A stretch of 64,000 nt of DNA from Paenibacillus dokdonensis (GTDB lineage: Bacteria > Bacillota > Bacilli > Paenibacillales > Paenibacillaceae), in NCBI RefSeq assembly GCF_004916975.1, contig NZ_STGQ01000001.1, forward strand, positions 1,946,993 through 2,010,992, read 5' to 3'. The notes below the pieces were generated by a model that saw nothing but the letters and a program-made list of their open reading frames with translations, had not been told where the DNA came from and made no database searches. Below, piece after piece: positions 51,107-61,042 of this stretch. Every line of letters starts with the position of its first letter. Within the stretch, counting starts at the first letter, position 1. A program made the translations under genes and the position numbers.

Positions 51107-53134
51107 TTAGTATTTTTCTAAAAAAGGACGAAGCTTATTCACAACGTAATGACTACCACCTCTGCCGTTAACATTCTCAACTAGAGCGGTAAGCAGGTAG
51201 GAAGAGGAATCGACGTCGAAAGCAACCAAAAATCCGTTTTCCTGCCCGGTCTCACCTTTTTTTGATTTCAGCTCGGCTGTTCCGGTTTTCGCAGCAAGAT
51301 TTCGTTTTGCAAAAGAAAGGGCATGCGCTGTCCCGCTAGAGCGTTTTACTACCTGGATTAGTGAGCTTTTGACTGTGTTCGCGACTTCAGGTGTGATGAT
51401 TTGCTGAACAGCTGCCTCATCTTCCTGATTTGCAAAAAGTACAGGTTTAATCATCTTGCCATCGTTAACAAACGGAGTAAAAGAAGCAGCCAGATGGATG
51501 GGTGACATCAACATTTCTCCTTGACCATAAGAAGTGTCGGCAAGCAAAACCTCCGAATCCAGATTCAAGTGATTCTTATTTGCATACTGGCTTGGTTTGA
51601 GATAAAGGGGAGCCAGGTTAAAATTTTCCTCGAACCCGAATTTCCGGATACCTTCAATAAATTTTTGGCTTCCCATTTCCAGAGCTTCCTGGGCAAAGTA
51701 GATATTATCCGAGTACACAAGGGCATCCACCATGTTTACACTCGCAGCATCTTTAACGCGGGTAACATAATATCCGCCCCAGCTGTCATCTTTGCGCCAA
51801 TGCAAGCCCTGAATATGATGCGTTTTTTCCGGTGTTGTAACCTTTTCGGTTAAGCCGGCTGCTGCCGTAACTGCTTTAAAAACAGAGCCGGGAGCGTAGC
51901 GGTTCGTAAAACGGTTGAAGAAAGGGAGAGTGGGGTCCTGGGAATACGAATCCCATTCACTCTGGGATAGTCCTCTGACCATTTTATTAGGGTTATAGGA
52001 AGGTGTACTCACAAGTGCCAAGAGGTCTCCATGAACCGGATCCATCATAACGGCTGCTCCGGCGTCGCTGGATAAGGTGTCGTATAACGCTTGTTGGACT
52101 TCGGAACGGATTGTCAGTTTGATCGTCTGACCATTTACTGCGGGCTTTTGTGCGATGATTGATTTACTTTTGCCTTGTTCATCGATTACTTCAATGCTTC
52201 CACCTTTTTGACCCCGGAGCTGGGTTTCCATAGATTGTTCCAACCCTGATTTGCCGATCCAATCATCTGCTTGATAGTAGCCTTCTTTATCTTTTTGCAA
52301 ATCTTCCTGCGTTACTTGCCTGACATAACCGGTCAGATGAGCTGCAGCTTCGCCAAGCGGGTACGAACGTACTTCTTTGGTATGTATGGATACCCCAGGC
52401 AGGCCATCCGGAATCTGGGGGTCGTCTATATTCATGACAGGCACAAAATATTCAGGCTTAACCCATTTCTGGGCGAGTTTCTTTTTTATAGCATCTGCGG
52501 GTATATGGAAATAGTTACTGATCTCCCCAATAGCCGCATCAGGATCCCCGCCCAATTTCGAGGGTGTGATTCCCCATTCATAGGCCGTGACTCTAGTAGC
52601 AAGAGCATACCCGTCACGATCTGTTATCTCACCTCGTTCAGGCTTCAGTATCTTGACACTTACTTTATCCCCTTTAGCCATATCGGGTAGGATGAGGGAG
52701 GGCATCCACTGTATTTTCCAAGGCTTGCCCTTATCGCTTTTTTCCTGGATCAGGATTAATTGATATTTCTCGTGGATTTGACCGATCCATGTGTTTAAGA
52801 TAGCCGAATAGTCCAGCATATAGTTTGATGAATCTTCCAACTTGATCGGCGTTCCTGCGTTCACTTCAATCTTGGTTACACCCATGCCTTCAAAAATAGA
52901 TTTGTATTTCTGGACGAACTGTTCACGTGACATATCTGATTGTTCCAACGATTCCGTGGACATGAGGTCATATAATTGTTCATAGTCCTGATTCCGTAAA
53001 CTGAGCATATATGTCTGTACGGTCTCGTTCGGTGATTGCTCATCCAGCCGGCCAAAAAAATACACATACAAAGCCAGGACGCTGGCAGCCAGGAAAGAGA
53101 GTATACCGTACATCACCATTTGTTTTGGTTTCAC
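51107..53134 (-). CDS. class B penicillin-binding protein (PbpC/MecA-like)
   Basis: A 675-residue transpeptidase anchored by one N-terminal helix (about 5-27). An NTF2/MecA-N-like domain (about 35-150), a dimerisation domain and a transpeptidase domain follow. Catalytic motifs are visible: SVFK in YAPGSVFKAV, SDN in VYSDNIYFA, and KTGTAE in AAKTGTAELK. This matches the PBP2a/PBP3 (PbpC) type, which cross-links cell-wall peptidoglycan outside the membrane. GTG 53134 follows GAGG at eight bases; the upstream frame to 53206 is less likely. Whether it lowers beta-lactam affinity is unknown. Confidence 0.9.
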   Translation of the reverse strand: MKPKQMVMYGILSFLAASVLALYVYFFGRLDEQSPNETVQTYMLSLRNQDYEQLYDLMSTESLEQSDMSREQFVQKYKSIFEGMGVTKIEVNAGTPIKLEDSSNYMLDYSAILNTWIGQIHEKYQLILIQEKSDKGKPWKIQWMPSLILPDMAKGDKVSVKILKPERGEITDRDGYALATRVTAYEWGITPSKLGGDPDAAIGEISNYFHIPADAIKKKLAQKWVKPEYFVPVMNIDDPQIPDGLPGVSIHTKEVRSYPLGEAAAHLTGYVRQVTQEDLQKDKEGYYQADDWIGKSGLEQSMETQLRGQKGGSIEVIDEQGKSKSIIAQKPAVNGQTIKLTIRSEVQQALYDTLSSDAGAAVMMDPVHGDLLALVSTPSYNPNKMVRGLSQSEWDSYSQDPTLPFFNRFTNRYAPGSVFKAVTAAAGLTEKVTTPEKTHHIQGLHWRKDDSWGGYYVTRVKDAASVNMVDALVYSDNIYFAQEALEMGSQKFIEGIRKFGFEENFNLAPLYLKPSQYANKNHLNLDSEVLLADTSYGQGEMLMSPIHLAASFTPFVNDGKMIKPVLFANQEDEAAVQQIITPEVANTVKSSLIQVVKRSSGTAHALSFAKRNLAAKTGTAELKSKKGETGQENGFLVAFDVDSSSYLLTALVENVNGRGGSHYVVNKLRPFLEKY

Positions 53135-53323
53135 TTTGATAACCTCGCTTTTGAAAATTAATTCACAAACTGTTAATATAGTTGAAGAGATAGCGACCCA
53201 TTCCATGTATAACTATAAAATCTGGCGTGTAAGCAAACAATGGAATGAATCTGATGAAGTTATCAGTTTTGGCGCAGCTATCATTAGAAATTATCAATGT
53301 GAAAAGAAAGTGAGAGATTCATC

Positions 53324-53995
53324 ATGCCGGATATCATAAAAATCGTGGTAGATACAGCCGGCCAGAAAGGTCATGGTTCATTTCACTATCTGGAGCAGGG
53401 GAAGAGCATCACCATCGGCAGACATACAGGTATGGATCATGCTGTTCTGTCCATCTATAATCAGCTTGTATCCAAGCAGCACTGCTGCGTTCACCGTGTA
53501 CATAATGAAATATATGTAGAGGATCTGGGCAGTAAAAATGGCACAGAACTTAATGGTCATCGTCTGGTTCCGCATCAAAAATACCTTTTTTCATTCGAAG
53601 ATTGTTTGACTCTGGTCAATGGACTCGTTGGGCTGCAGTTAGAGATAAGCAGTGACTTTGAAGAGACACGGGAATATTTGATTTCTGATCTGCTGGTTCG
53701 TGAGGTACGATTGAATGATCATTTGCAGACCATTCTGGTAGACGACGATAATATTACGCTGTCTAAAAAGGAGTATCAGTTGTTTAAGCTGCTGCACAGC
53801 CGCCTGGACCATTTTGTTACCAAAGAGGAGATTATGCAGCATGTATGGCCGGAGAGATGCATGGATAATATAGAGCTCGTCGGCATCGATGAAGTCAACT
53901 CGCTCATTTACCGGACTAACAAAAAGCTGGGTTCCAGCTTCATTATTAAATCCGTCTATAAAAAAGGCGTATTTATGAAGCGAGATGTGAGTTGA
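53324..53995 (+). CDS. FHA domain fused to a winged-helix DNA-binding domain
   Basis: A 223-residue regulator. The FHA domain (about 12-110) has 'SITIGRHTGMDHAVLSIYNQLVSKQHCCVHRVHNEIYVEDLGSKNGTELNGHRL' (split: LVSKQHCC and DLGSKNGTELNG), binding phosphothreonine in known proteins. The C-terminal part (about 120-220) is an OmpR/PhoB-type winged helix ('KKEYQLFKLLHSRLDHFVTKEEIMQHVWPE', split: KKEYQLFKLLHSRLDHFV). There is no receiver domain, so its signal would be a phosphoprotein partner. It is divergent from the penicillin-binding protein gene, a hint at cell-wall control by a Ser/Thr kinase. Confidence 0.85.
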   Translation: MPDIIKIVVDTAGQKGHGSFHYLEQGKSITIGRHTGMDHAVLSIYNQLVSKQHCCVHRVHNEIYVEDLGSKNGTELNGHRLVPHQKYLFSFEDCLTLVNGLVGLQLEISSDFEETREYLISDLLVREVRLNDHLQTILVDDDNITLSKKEYQLFKLLHSRLDHFVTKEEIMQHVWPERCMDNIELVGIDEVNSLIYRTNKKLGSSFIIKSVYKKGVFMKRDVS

Positions 53996-54009
53996 ATTCA
54001 GCAGCATGA

Positions 54010-54038
54010 AGAGGACCCTTGAGGGTTCTTTTTTTTGT
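54010..54038 (+). terminator. terminator after the FHA gene
   Basis: GAAGAGGACCC pairs with GGGTTCTTTTTTT across TTGA, with a long T-run. Confidence 0.8.
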
Positions 54039-54167
54039 TTCAGAGGAAAACGTCGTTTGATGACGAAAGCATAATAGGCAGTCATGGCTATTACTTAACT
54101 GCATGTTATTAATGGAAAGAAAATAAACCGACAATCGGTAAATATACAAATGAGAGGGTGCAGATGA

Positions 54168-56468
54168 ATGGGCGCGAAATTAAAGCTGTGGTATGACCAG
54201 CCTTCCACGCTTCCAGCAGCAAAAGAGAATTCGGATTGGAACCGGGCATTGCCTATCGGTAATGGAAGAGTGGGAGCCATGGTTTTCGGAAATTACCCCG
54301 TTGAGCGAATCCAAATAAACGAGGAATCCATCTGGGCAGGTCCACCTGTACCGGTCCATCAACATGGAGCGAAGGATGCCCTTCTGCAAGCCAGAGAGCA
54401 GATGTTTGCTGGAAATTATGAGGAAGCTGAGAGATTGATCCAAGAAAAAGTATTATCTCCCCATACAGGGCCAAGAAGCTATCAGCCGTTCGGTGATATT
54501 TGGCTTCAGAGCAACGATTGCGATGTTCAAGAGCTTGGCGGTTATCGGCGAGAGCTTCATTTGGATACGGCGTTAGCGTCTGTTACCTATGTTCAGCAAG
54601 GTGTTCGTCATTACCGTGAGACCTTCGTAAGTGCTGTTGACGAGGTTTTGGTCATTCGGTGGACAGCGGAAGCACCAGGACAAATACATACATCGATCCG
54701 GATGACGCGGGAAACGGATGCGGCAGTTTCAGGAAGAAACCATAACATATTAATTGTTGAGGGTCAGGCGGCCCATGGTTCAACACATCAAGGCGTGAAA
54801 TTTATAGGTGTCTTGAGAGCAGTTACAGAAGGTGGAACATTAGAACGGGAAGGTGGAGAATTACGAGTATGCGGGGCTGACAGTCTGACACTATATCTCG
54901 CTGTACGTACCAATTATCATTTCAAAAATCCGATGGAACCGCTGAGCCATGACTTGTCTGCCCAATGTGAATCCGATCTCGAAAAGGCATTGATTAAACC
55001 ATACCATGAATTGAAGCATGATCATATAGAGGCGCATCAACGTCTGTTCCAGCGTGTACAACTGCAGCTTGATGCGAACGATCCGGATGCCGCTATGCAT
55101 GAGACATTACCGACTGATCGTAGATTGGCTGCCTTTCAAGAAGGCCGAAAGGACGCGGATTTGGCCGCATTGTATTTCCAATATGGAAGGTACTTGCTGA
55201 TATCCTCCAGCCGGCCGGGCAATATGCCTGCCAATCTGCAGGGGATCTGGAATCCGCTGATGGAAGCTCCATGGGATAGTGATTATCATCTTAACATCAA
55301 TCTCCAAATGAACTACTGGCTGGCACAAGTAACGAATCTCTCCGAGTGTCATCTGCCGTATTTTGATCTCTTGGAGGGATTGGTGGAACCGGGAAGAAAG
55401 ACCGCTTCGGAGGTGTATGGCTGCCGCGGATTTGTAGCGCATTATACGACGGATGCTTGGCTGTTTACAGCGCCGCTTGGCAGGATCAGCTATGGCATGT
55501 GGCCGATGGGAGCGGGGTGGTGCGTCCGGGACTTTATGGAATACTATCGGTTTACGGGGGACAAAGCCTTCCTCAGAGAGCGTGCATATCCCATTCTGAA
55601 GGAAGCGGCTCTTTTTTTCCTGGACTGGTTAGTCAGACATCCTGAGTCCGGTTTATGGGTATCCGGGCCTTCTTCTTCACCCGAAAATATGTATTTTTCA
55701 CCCGAAGGAGCTAAAATCGGCTTATGCATGGCTCCGGCAATGGATCAGCAAATTATCCATGAGGTGTTCGTCAATGTCATCGAAGCGGCTGCTTTATTAA
55801 ATATAACGGATGACTTTATAGTTCAAGTGTCGGATGTCATGAAAGAATTGGCCATGCCAGGTATAGGGACTGACGGAAGAATTCTGGAATGGTGTGAAAA
55901 TGTGGAGGAAGTAGAGCCCGGACATCGGCATATTTCGCATTTGTATGGCCTGTATCCTGGATCACAATATACCTTTGAGGATTCTTCAGAGTATATGACA
56001 GCAGCACAAAAAACACTGGAGTACCGCTTATCACACGGCGGGGGGCATACGGGATGGAGCAGGGCGTGGATTATCAATTTCTGGTGCCGTCTGAGAAATG
56101 GTGCACAAGCTCATACCAATCTGGAAAGCCTGCTGAAGTTCTCCACGTTGCCTAATTTATTTGATAACCATCCTCCGTTTCAAATCGACGGTAATTTTGG
56201 AGGTACAGCGGGAATTGCCGAAATGCTGGTGCAAAGCCATACCGGAGTTCTGGAGCTGCTGCCTGCTCTTCCTCCGGAATGGAGGGACGGCTCGGTAAAG
56301 GGACTGAGAGCGCGCGGAGGTTTCGAAGTCGATCTGGAGTGGAAGGATGGAGAAATAAAAGAATTCAGGATCATATCATTTCAGGGCAACATGTGTAAGG
56401 TTAGATGGAATGATCAAGTGAAAGAATTCGGAACTATTGCGGGAGAAGTTTATTTCCCAATGAAATAA
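54168..56468 (+). CDS. GH95 alpha-L-fucosidase
   Basis: A 766-residue glycoside hydrolase of family 95, releasing alpha-linked L-fucose (some members act on galactose). It opens with [35 protein letters not shown], split ([17 protein letters not shown]), and the catalytic-region Asn pair appears in '[14 protein letters not shown]' (about residues 372-385), as in Bifidobacterium AfcA. No signal peptide is present, so it acts on imported sugars. GAGAGGG precedes the ATG. It stands alone between terminators, so a role in plant glycan use is only suggested. Confidence 0.9.
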   Translation: MGAKLKLWYDQPSTLPAAKENSDWNRALPIGNGRVGAMVFGNYPVERIQINEESIWAGPPVPVHQHGAKDALLQAREQMFAGNYEEAERLIQEKVLSPHTGPRSYQPFGDIWLQSNDCDVQELGGYRRELHLDTALASVTYVQQGVRHYRETFVSAVDEVLVIRWTAEAPGQIHTSIRMTRETDAAVSGRNHNILIVEGQAAHGSTHQGVKFIGVLRAVTEGGTLEREGGELRVCGADSLTLYLAVRTNYHFKNPMEPLSHDLSAQCESDLEKALIKPYHELKHDHIEAHQRLFQRVQLQLDANDPDAAMHETLPTDRRLAAFQEGRKDADLAALYFQYGRYLLISSSRPGNMPANLQGIWNPLMEAPWDSDYHLNINLQMNYWLAQVTNLSECHLPYFDLLEGLVEPGRKTASEVYGCRGFVAHYTTDAWLFTAPLGRISYGMWPMGAGWCVRDFMEYYRFTGDKAFLRERAYPILKEAALFFLDWLVRHPESGLWVSGPSSSPENMYFSPEGAKIGLCMAPAMDQQIIHEVFVNVIEAAALLNITDDFIVQVSDVMKELAMPGIGTDGRILEWCENVEEVEPGHRHISHLYGLYPGSQYTFEDSSEYMTAAQKTLEYRLSHGGGHTGWSRAWIINFWCRLRNGAQAHTNLESLLKFSTLPNLFDNHPPFQIDGNFGGTAGIAEMLVQSHTGVLELLPALPPEWRDGSVKGLRARGGFEVDLEWKDGEIKEFRIISFQGNMCKVRWNDQVKEFGTIAGEVYFPMK

Positions 56469-56490
56469 TGTGGATATTGCAATCAGCAAG

Positions 56491-56525
56491 AAAATGCCCC
56501 TGGATGCACATCCTGAGGGCATTTA
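56491..56525 (+). terminator. terminator after the GH95 gene
   Basis: AAATGCCC pairs with GGGCATTT across about 17 bases that contain a weaker inner stem, followed by a short T-rich tail. Confidence 0.65.
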
Positions 56526-56619
56526 TTTCATGGAGTGTTTTTTACTATGAGAAAACGAATGCAAGTGATACAATTAATTAGTCTTTTTTTAAAAGCATCG
56601 GGGGAGGAAATCAGCATCA

Positions 56620-57243
56620 ATGGAACATGTACCATTTATTGCAGTTGAAGGTCCGATCGGAGCAGGGAAAACAACGCTGGCTTCGATGCTTGCGGACCAA
56701 TTGAAGTTTCCTGTTATCAAGGAAATCGTTGAAGAAAATCCATTTATCGATAAATTTTATCAGAACATGGATGATTGGAGCTTTCAACTTGAGATGTTCT
56801 TTCTCTGCAATCGTTACAAACAGCTCAAGGACACGGTAAGCGAGTTTATTGATCAAGGGAAGCCTGTCATCTCGGATTATCACATTTATAAGAATCTTAT
56901 TTTTAGCGATAGAACCCTGAAAGGGATCGAAAGGGAAAAATACCGGGAGATTTTCCATGTCTTAACGGATGATCTACCGAAGCCGAATGTCATATTTTAT
57001 ATTAGAGCAGATCTCGCGACACTCTTAAAACGAATTGCCAAACGGGGCCGTTCTTTTGAAGAGGACATCGACCAGAACTATTTACAGCAATTAATCGAAG
57101 ATTATGATGCTGCGATGGCATCGCTTGCGATCCGTGAACCAGCCACAAGAATTATTACCATTGACGGGAACACGGTTGATTTTGTAGAGAACAGAGAACA
57201 TTTTGAAGAGATCGCCTCTCATATAAAGGAGCTTATGGTATGA
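56620..57243 (+). CDS. dgk: deoxynucleoside kinase (deoxyguanosine kinase-like)
   Basis: A 207-residue kinase, the same length as B. subtilis Dgk. The P-loop is GPIGAGKTTLA (about residues 10-20), and the 'SDYHIYKNLIF' motif (about 86-96) replaces the DRS of other deoxynucleoside kinases, as in dGK-type enzymes. 'RIAKRGRSFEEDIDQNYLQQL' (split: AKRGRSFEEDIDQNYL) is the ATP-lid Arg cluster. It phosphorylates salvaged deoxyguanosine. Its stop overlaps the start of the next kinase gene (ATGA), so they are co-translated. Confidence 0.85.
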   Translation: MEHVPFIAVEGPIGAGKTTLASMLADQLKFPVIKEIVEENPFIDKFYQNMDDWSFQLEMFFLCNRYKQLKDTVSEFIDQGKPVISDYHIYKNLIFSDRTLKGIEREKYREIFHVLTDDLPKPNVIFYIRADLATLLKRIAKRGRSFEEDIDQNYLQQLIEDYDAAMASLAIREPATRIITIDGNTVDFVENREHFEEIASHIKELMV

Positions 57244-57893
57244 ATCAATATAATATCCCGGATCATGCAATCATTACGGTAGCAGGAACCGTTGGCGTCG
57301 GCAAATCGACATTAACTGCCGCGCTGGCAGAGCAACTGGGCTTTAAAACCTCGCTGGAGCAGGTTGACCACAACCCGTATCTGGAAAAGTTTTATCATGA
57401 TTTTGAGCGCTGGAGCTTCCATTTGCAAATTTATTTTCTAGCGGAGCGTTTTAAAGAGCAAAAGAAGATTTTCGAAATGGGTGGAGGCTTTGTCCAGGAC
57501 CGTTCGATTTATGAGGATACCGGTATATTTGCTAAAATGCATGCGGATCAAGGAACGATGACCAAAACGGATTATGAAACGTATTCGAGCCTGTTTGAAG
57601 CTATGGTTATGACGCCGTATTTTCCTCATCCGGATGTACTTATTTATATTGAAGGCAGTCTGCCATCCATTCTGAACCGAATCAATGAACGCGGCCGTGA
57701 AATGGAGATTCAGACAGAGGTATCCTATTGGGAACATATGCACGAGAGATATTCGGTCTGGATTAATGAATTTACAGCTTGTCCTGTGCTGCGTTTGAAC
57801 ATTGATGATTATGATGTCCATGACCCAGCGTCTATGTCTAATATTTTGAAGCTGGTAGGACAGAAAATTGGCAGTTCTGCAGCGATAATTTAA
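57240..57893 (+). CDS. dck: deoxynucleoside kinase (deoxyadenosine/deoxycytidine kinase-like)
   Basis: A 217-residue kinase, the same length as the B. subtilis deoxyadenosine/deoxycytidine kinase. P-loop GTVGVGKSTLTAAL (about 16-29), a QDRSIYEDTGIFAKM motif (about 85-99, with the DRS residues) and the lid 'RINERGREMEIQTEVSYWE' (about 145-163). It salvages deoxyadenosine and deoxycytidine. Its ATG overlaps the stop of the dgk-like gene, and the order dgk-dck suits a joint purine and pyrimidine salvage role. Confidence 0.87.
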   Translation: MNQYNIPDHAIITVAGTVGVGKSTLTAALAEQLGFKTSLEQVDHNPYLEKFYHDFERWSFHLQIYFLAERFKEQKKIFEMGGGFVQDRSIYEDTGIFAKMHADQGTMTKTDYETYSSLFEAMVMTPYFPHPDVLIYIEGSLPSILNRINERGREMEIQTEVSYWEHMHERYSVWINEFTACPVLRLNIDDYDVHDPASMSNILKLVGQKIGSSAAII

Positions 57894-57944
57894 AAGAAAA
57901 GCGGATAAGATTAGGGTATTTGAACAAATCATAGGAGCTGATTC

Positions 57945-58229
57945 ATGAAGACGTTTATGATTATCAGTCAAATCATTTATTTGTTGTTTATTTTACCGTG
58001 GCTCTTTATTTGGGGGATATCGTTTATGGGGTTTGACAGTGGGGTCAGCGGCGGTGCTATTGCTCTTGTGACGATTATTGGTGTGTACCCACTGGTTGCA
58101 ATCGCATGCTCGATCATAGCCTGGGTGTTGCATAAGCGGAAGACTCGTACGGCAGTCCTTATAAATTTAATTCCTATGCTGTGGGTCGTGGGCATTGGCG
58201 GTCCTGTCCTGTATATTAATTTGTTTTAA
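57945..58229 (+). CDS. small membrane protein
   Basis: A 94-residue protein with three hydrophobic segments (IISQIIYLLFILPWLFIWGI; IALVTIIGVYPLVAIACSII; VLINLIPMLWVVGIGGPVLYI). AGGAGCT precedes the ATG, and the gene lies 52 bases after the second kinase gene on the same strand. It is not a family that I recognise, and no function can be given. Confidence 0.7.
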   Translation: MKTFMIISQIIYLLFILPWLFIWGISFMGFDSGVSGGAIALVTIIGVYPLVAIACSIIAWVLHKRKTRTAVLINLIPMLWVVGIGGPVLYINLF

Positions 58230-58265
58230 TGAACAAAATCATACGTATTATGTGCTGCAAATAGT

Positions 58266-58299
58266 AAAATCCCGTCCGGATCTCCTGGCGGGATTTTTG
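58266..58299 (+). terminator. terminator
   Basis: AAATCCCG pairs with CGGGATTT around a small GC stem and is followed by a T-run. Confidence 0.75.
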
Positions 58300-58334
58300 A
58301 ATTAGTAATTAGTTATTTGGTTTCGCAACCTGAA

Positions 58335-58530
58335 TTAGGCGTAAAAGGTCGTGCTCTCTTCACTAGAGTCACAAGTTAAATAGCCATTATTTTTATCTAG
58401 GATCATGTTTACGATGGACAATCCTAATCCGGAACTTTGCTTTTGGATGTATAGTCCTCCTGTGATCATGTCTCTGAACTGCGCTGATTGATTTCATCCC
58501 TAATCGGGTTATTGGAAATCATCTTTGGGC
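58335..58530 (-). pseudogene. remnant of a histidine kinase ATPase domain
   Basis: Read on the minus strand, this interval encodes the tail of a GHKL histidine kinase: 'MISNNPIRDEINQRSSET' in one frame (upstream half) and 'GLYIQKQSSGLGLSIVNMIL' then 'KNNGYLTCDSS...TTFY' in another, ending at a stop at 58335. GLGLSIVNMI is the G2-box motif. One frame shift near 58465-58480 and loss of everything upstream show that it is a fossil. The region 58230-58600 otherwise holds only a terminator and the next gene's ribosome site. Confidence 0.72.
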
Positions 58531-58599
58531 ATCCTGTATACGGAAATAATAGCGGATATGACCATCATAATCCTAATCAGGGGAGCGATAGGAAAGATC

Positions 58600-60051
58600 A
58601 TGCGTAGAATAAATATTCGAATTTCTGCCGGTATTCTTCTCATACTTATAATCGCCATTTGTACAGTAGCCTATCTTAAACGTCATGATGATGAACAGAG
58701 TAACAAATCTCCTCAAAAACAGCTTACCATTAAGCAAATGAAGGAAAAAGAGATTATCTTGAAGACACAAAATCATCTCAATCAAGCTTACCCCTATAAC
58801 CAAAATCAGACTGCTGGCAGGAAGACCTATTTTGGAGTGGGGAGAGGTTACAATCTGATTATGGTTCAGTTTGAATCCATCCAAAATTTTGTGGTGAATT
58901 CATCGATCCAAGGTCAAGAAGTGACTCCGGTTATGAATAAGCTCGCTGCGGAGAGTTTGTATTTTCCTTATATATTTCAGCAGATCGGCATAGGGAATAC
59001 CTCTGATGCAGAGTTTATTAGTAATACCTCCATCTATCCGATCGGGTCGAACCCCATGTCTTCCAAATTCGGGAACCGGAAGCTTTCGAGCATGGCAAGA
59101 CTGATGAAAACCAAAAATTATACTACGAGCACATTTCACGTCAATGATGTGAGCTATTGGGATCGGGATCAATTATACCCTGCTTTGGGATTTGATACGT
59201 ATTATGATCGACCTTATTTTCAACAAGAAAAGTTCAATAAATTTGGAGCTTCGGATGAGGAGCTGTACCGGGTAGGTGTCAGCAAGCTAAAGACTTTGAG
59301 TACGCAACGAAAAAAATTCTATAGTCAGTTTGTCACCGTTTCGAGTCATTCTCCTTTTGTGATACCAAAAGACAGAAGGAGGCTGCAGCTTCCTCAGAAA
59401 TTGAGTGATAGTCGGCTGGAGAACTATCTTGTCGCGATTAACTATGCAGACTATGCCCTTGGAACTTTTATTGACGGACTTAAAAAGGAGGGCCTGTGGG
59501 ATAAGAGCGTATTTATCGTTTATGGTGACCATTTTGGCCTTCATAAAAAGTATCATGATCCGAAGGAAATTAATGAGGCACTAGGAATTCCCTATCATAA
59601 ACAGATCAGTACCTTCAATGTACCCGTGATAATTCATCTGCCCAAACAGCTCAGCGGAAAAGTAATTAATCGGACTGGAGGACAAGTCGATATTCTCCCG
59701 ACACTTGCCAATATCATGGGTATTGATCTCAAGAGTGAAGGATTCACAGCATTTGGGCATGATCTATTGAATGTGGGCCATAATATTGTTGGGATGCGTT
59801 ATTATTTGCCGACGGGGTCTTTTTTTAATGATGAGATTCTTTTTGTTCCTGGCAAAGAAGGGTTTAGGGATGGAGCGGCAACGTCGATCAAAACCCTAAA
59901 GTCCGTCAAAGATATTACGCCATATAAATTTGAATACGATTATATCATGCAATGGATGAAGCTCTCTGACAGATATGTAAAGCAGCTGCCTATCCGGCAG
60001 GATATGAAGGAAATGGAGCCTCAAAAGCAAACAAACCCGCCATTGAAATAA
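58600..60051 (+). CDS. LTA-synthase-like sulfatase with a single membrane segment
   Basis: A 483-residue protein. One hydrophobic segment (about 6-24, ISAGILLILIIAICTVAYL) anchors a sulfatase/phosphoglycerol-transferase domain facing out. 'VQFESIQNFVVN' holds the first metal Glu, and 'GNTSDAEFISNTSIYP' has the catalytic Thr (near residue 134), as in LtaS. 'FVIVYGDHFGLHKKY' and 'SSHSPF' carry the metal ligands. Normal LtaS has five helices; here only one remains, so it may be a variant that primes or modifies teichoic acids. The start is ATG 58600 after AGGAAAG; the longer frame to 58525 lacks a ribosome site. Confidence 0.82.
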   Translation: MRRINIRISAGILLILIIAICTVAYLKRHDDEQSNKSPQKQLTIKQMKEKEIILKTQNHLNQAYPYNQNQTAGRKTYFGVGRGYNLIMVQFESIQNFVVNSSIQGQEVTPVMNKLAAESLYFPYIFQQIGIGNTSDAEFISNTSIYPIGSNPMSSKFGNRKLSSMARLMKTKNYTTSTFHVNDVSYWDRDQLYPALGFDTYYDRPYFQQEKFNKFGASDEELYRVGVSKLKTLSTQRKKFYSQFVTVSSHSPFVIPKDRRRLQLPQKLSDSRLENYLVAINYADYALGTFIDGLKKEGLWDKSVFIVYGDHFGLHKKYHDPKEINEALGIPYHKQISTFNVPVIIHLPKQLSGKVINRTGGQVDILPTLANIMGIDLKSEGFTAFGHDLLNVGHNIVGMRYYLPTGSFFNDEILFVPGKEGFRDGAATSIKTLKSVKDITPYKFEYDYIMQWMKLSDRYVKQLPIRQDMKEMEPQKQTNPPLK

Positions 60052-60067
60052 TGGCGGGTTTGTTTTA
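60028..60067. terminator. bidirectional terminator
   Basis: AAACAAACCCGCCATT and AATGGCGGGTTTGTTT form a 16-bp perfect stem with a five-base loop, shared by the sulfatase and the converging reductase. It overlaps the stop codon of the sulfatase gene. Confidence 0.92.
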
Positions 60068-60077
60068 TTTTTTCTTG

Positions 60078-61016
60078 TCACAGTTTATCTTTCGTAAGAT
60101 CAAGCCAATCGAGCTCATCTTTTGTGAGATGAATGAGCGAGCCTTCGTCACAGGAACGAAGCTCCTCAGCTGACTGAGCTCCGATCAGAGCGCAGGTCGG
60201 ATAAGGCTGATTCAGTACATAGGCAAGGGCAATTTGAATGGCCGTGACCTGTTTGGTCGCTGCCAATCGCTTGGCACGCTCAAGTCTCTCCCAGTTGTCA
60301 TCATTATAGAAGACACGGACAAGGTCTGCGTTATCACGAATGTCAGGCGTAAACCTGCCTGTGAAAAATCCCCGAGCTTGTGATGACCATGAAAATAGCG
60401 GTAATTGTTCCTTCTCATGCCAAGCACAAGTCTCCACGTCTGCGGAAACACATCCGGTCCAGAATGGTTCATTGGGTTTGGCAAGGCTGAGATTAGGACT
60501 GCTGAACGAAAATCCCGCAAGTTGATGCGCCGCCGCGTATTCATTCGCTTCCTGTATGCGCTGCCAAGTCCAGTTGGACACACCGATTGCTCCAACAGTG
60601 CCGGCCTTCACATATTCATTGAGGGCCTCAATAACCTCACCCGCCGGAACATTAGGGTCATCGCGGTGCAGCGCGTAAAGATCGATAAAATCCGTCTGCA
60701 GCCGCTCAAAGCTTTTCGTGATATCATCACGGATATGCTGCTCGCTCACGCGCGGACCGTTCTGGTCATGATGGGCTCCTTTGGTCAGGATAACAAGCTG
60801 GTCCCGGTTGCCTCTCTCCTGCATATAGCGACCGATCACTTCCTCGCTTTGGCCGCCGCAGTAAATGTTGGCTGTATCGATCGAGTTGCCGCCAATCGCC
60901 ATAAAAGAATCCAGATTGGCTGCAGCTTTATCATAGGAATCGTGAAAAAAGTAATCTGAACCCTTCATTAGCCGCGAAATAGGCTTCTGTAGACCTTGAA
61001 CGGAAATATATTCCAT
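60078..61016 (-). CDS. aldo/keto reductase
   Basis: A 312-residue (alpha/beta)8 NADPH-dependent reductase. The catalytic Asp-Tyr pair is in 'SIDTANIYCGGQSEEVIG' (about residues 44-61); LTKGAH gives the Lys and 'YALHRDDPNVP' the His. AGGAGGCG precedes the ATG. The Gfo/Idh/MocA gene lies upstream on the same strand with 26 bases between, so the two form an operon likely acting on a sugar or inositol. Substrate unknown. Confidence 0.92.
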   Translation of the reverse strand: MEYISVQGLQKPISRLMKGSDYFFHDSYDKAAANLDSFMAIGGNSIDTANIYCGGQSEEVIGRYMQERGNRDQLVILTKGAHHDQNGPRVSEQHIRDDITKSFERLQTDFIDLYALHRDDPNVPAGEVIEALNEYVKAGTVGAIGVSNWTWQRIQEANEYAAAHQLAGFSFSSPNLSLAKPNEPFWTGCVSADVETCAWHEKEQLPLFSWSSQARGFFTGRFTPDIRDNADLVRVFYNDDNWERLERAKRLAATKQVTAIQIALAYVLNQPYPTCALIGAQSAEELRSCDEGSLIHLTKDELDWLDLTKDKL

Positions 61017-61042
61017 AGTGACGCCTCCTTGTCAGATGGTTT

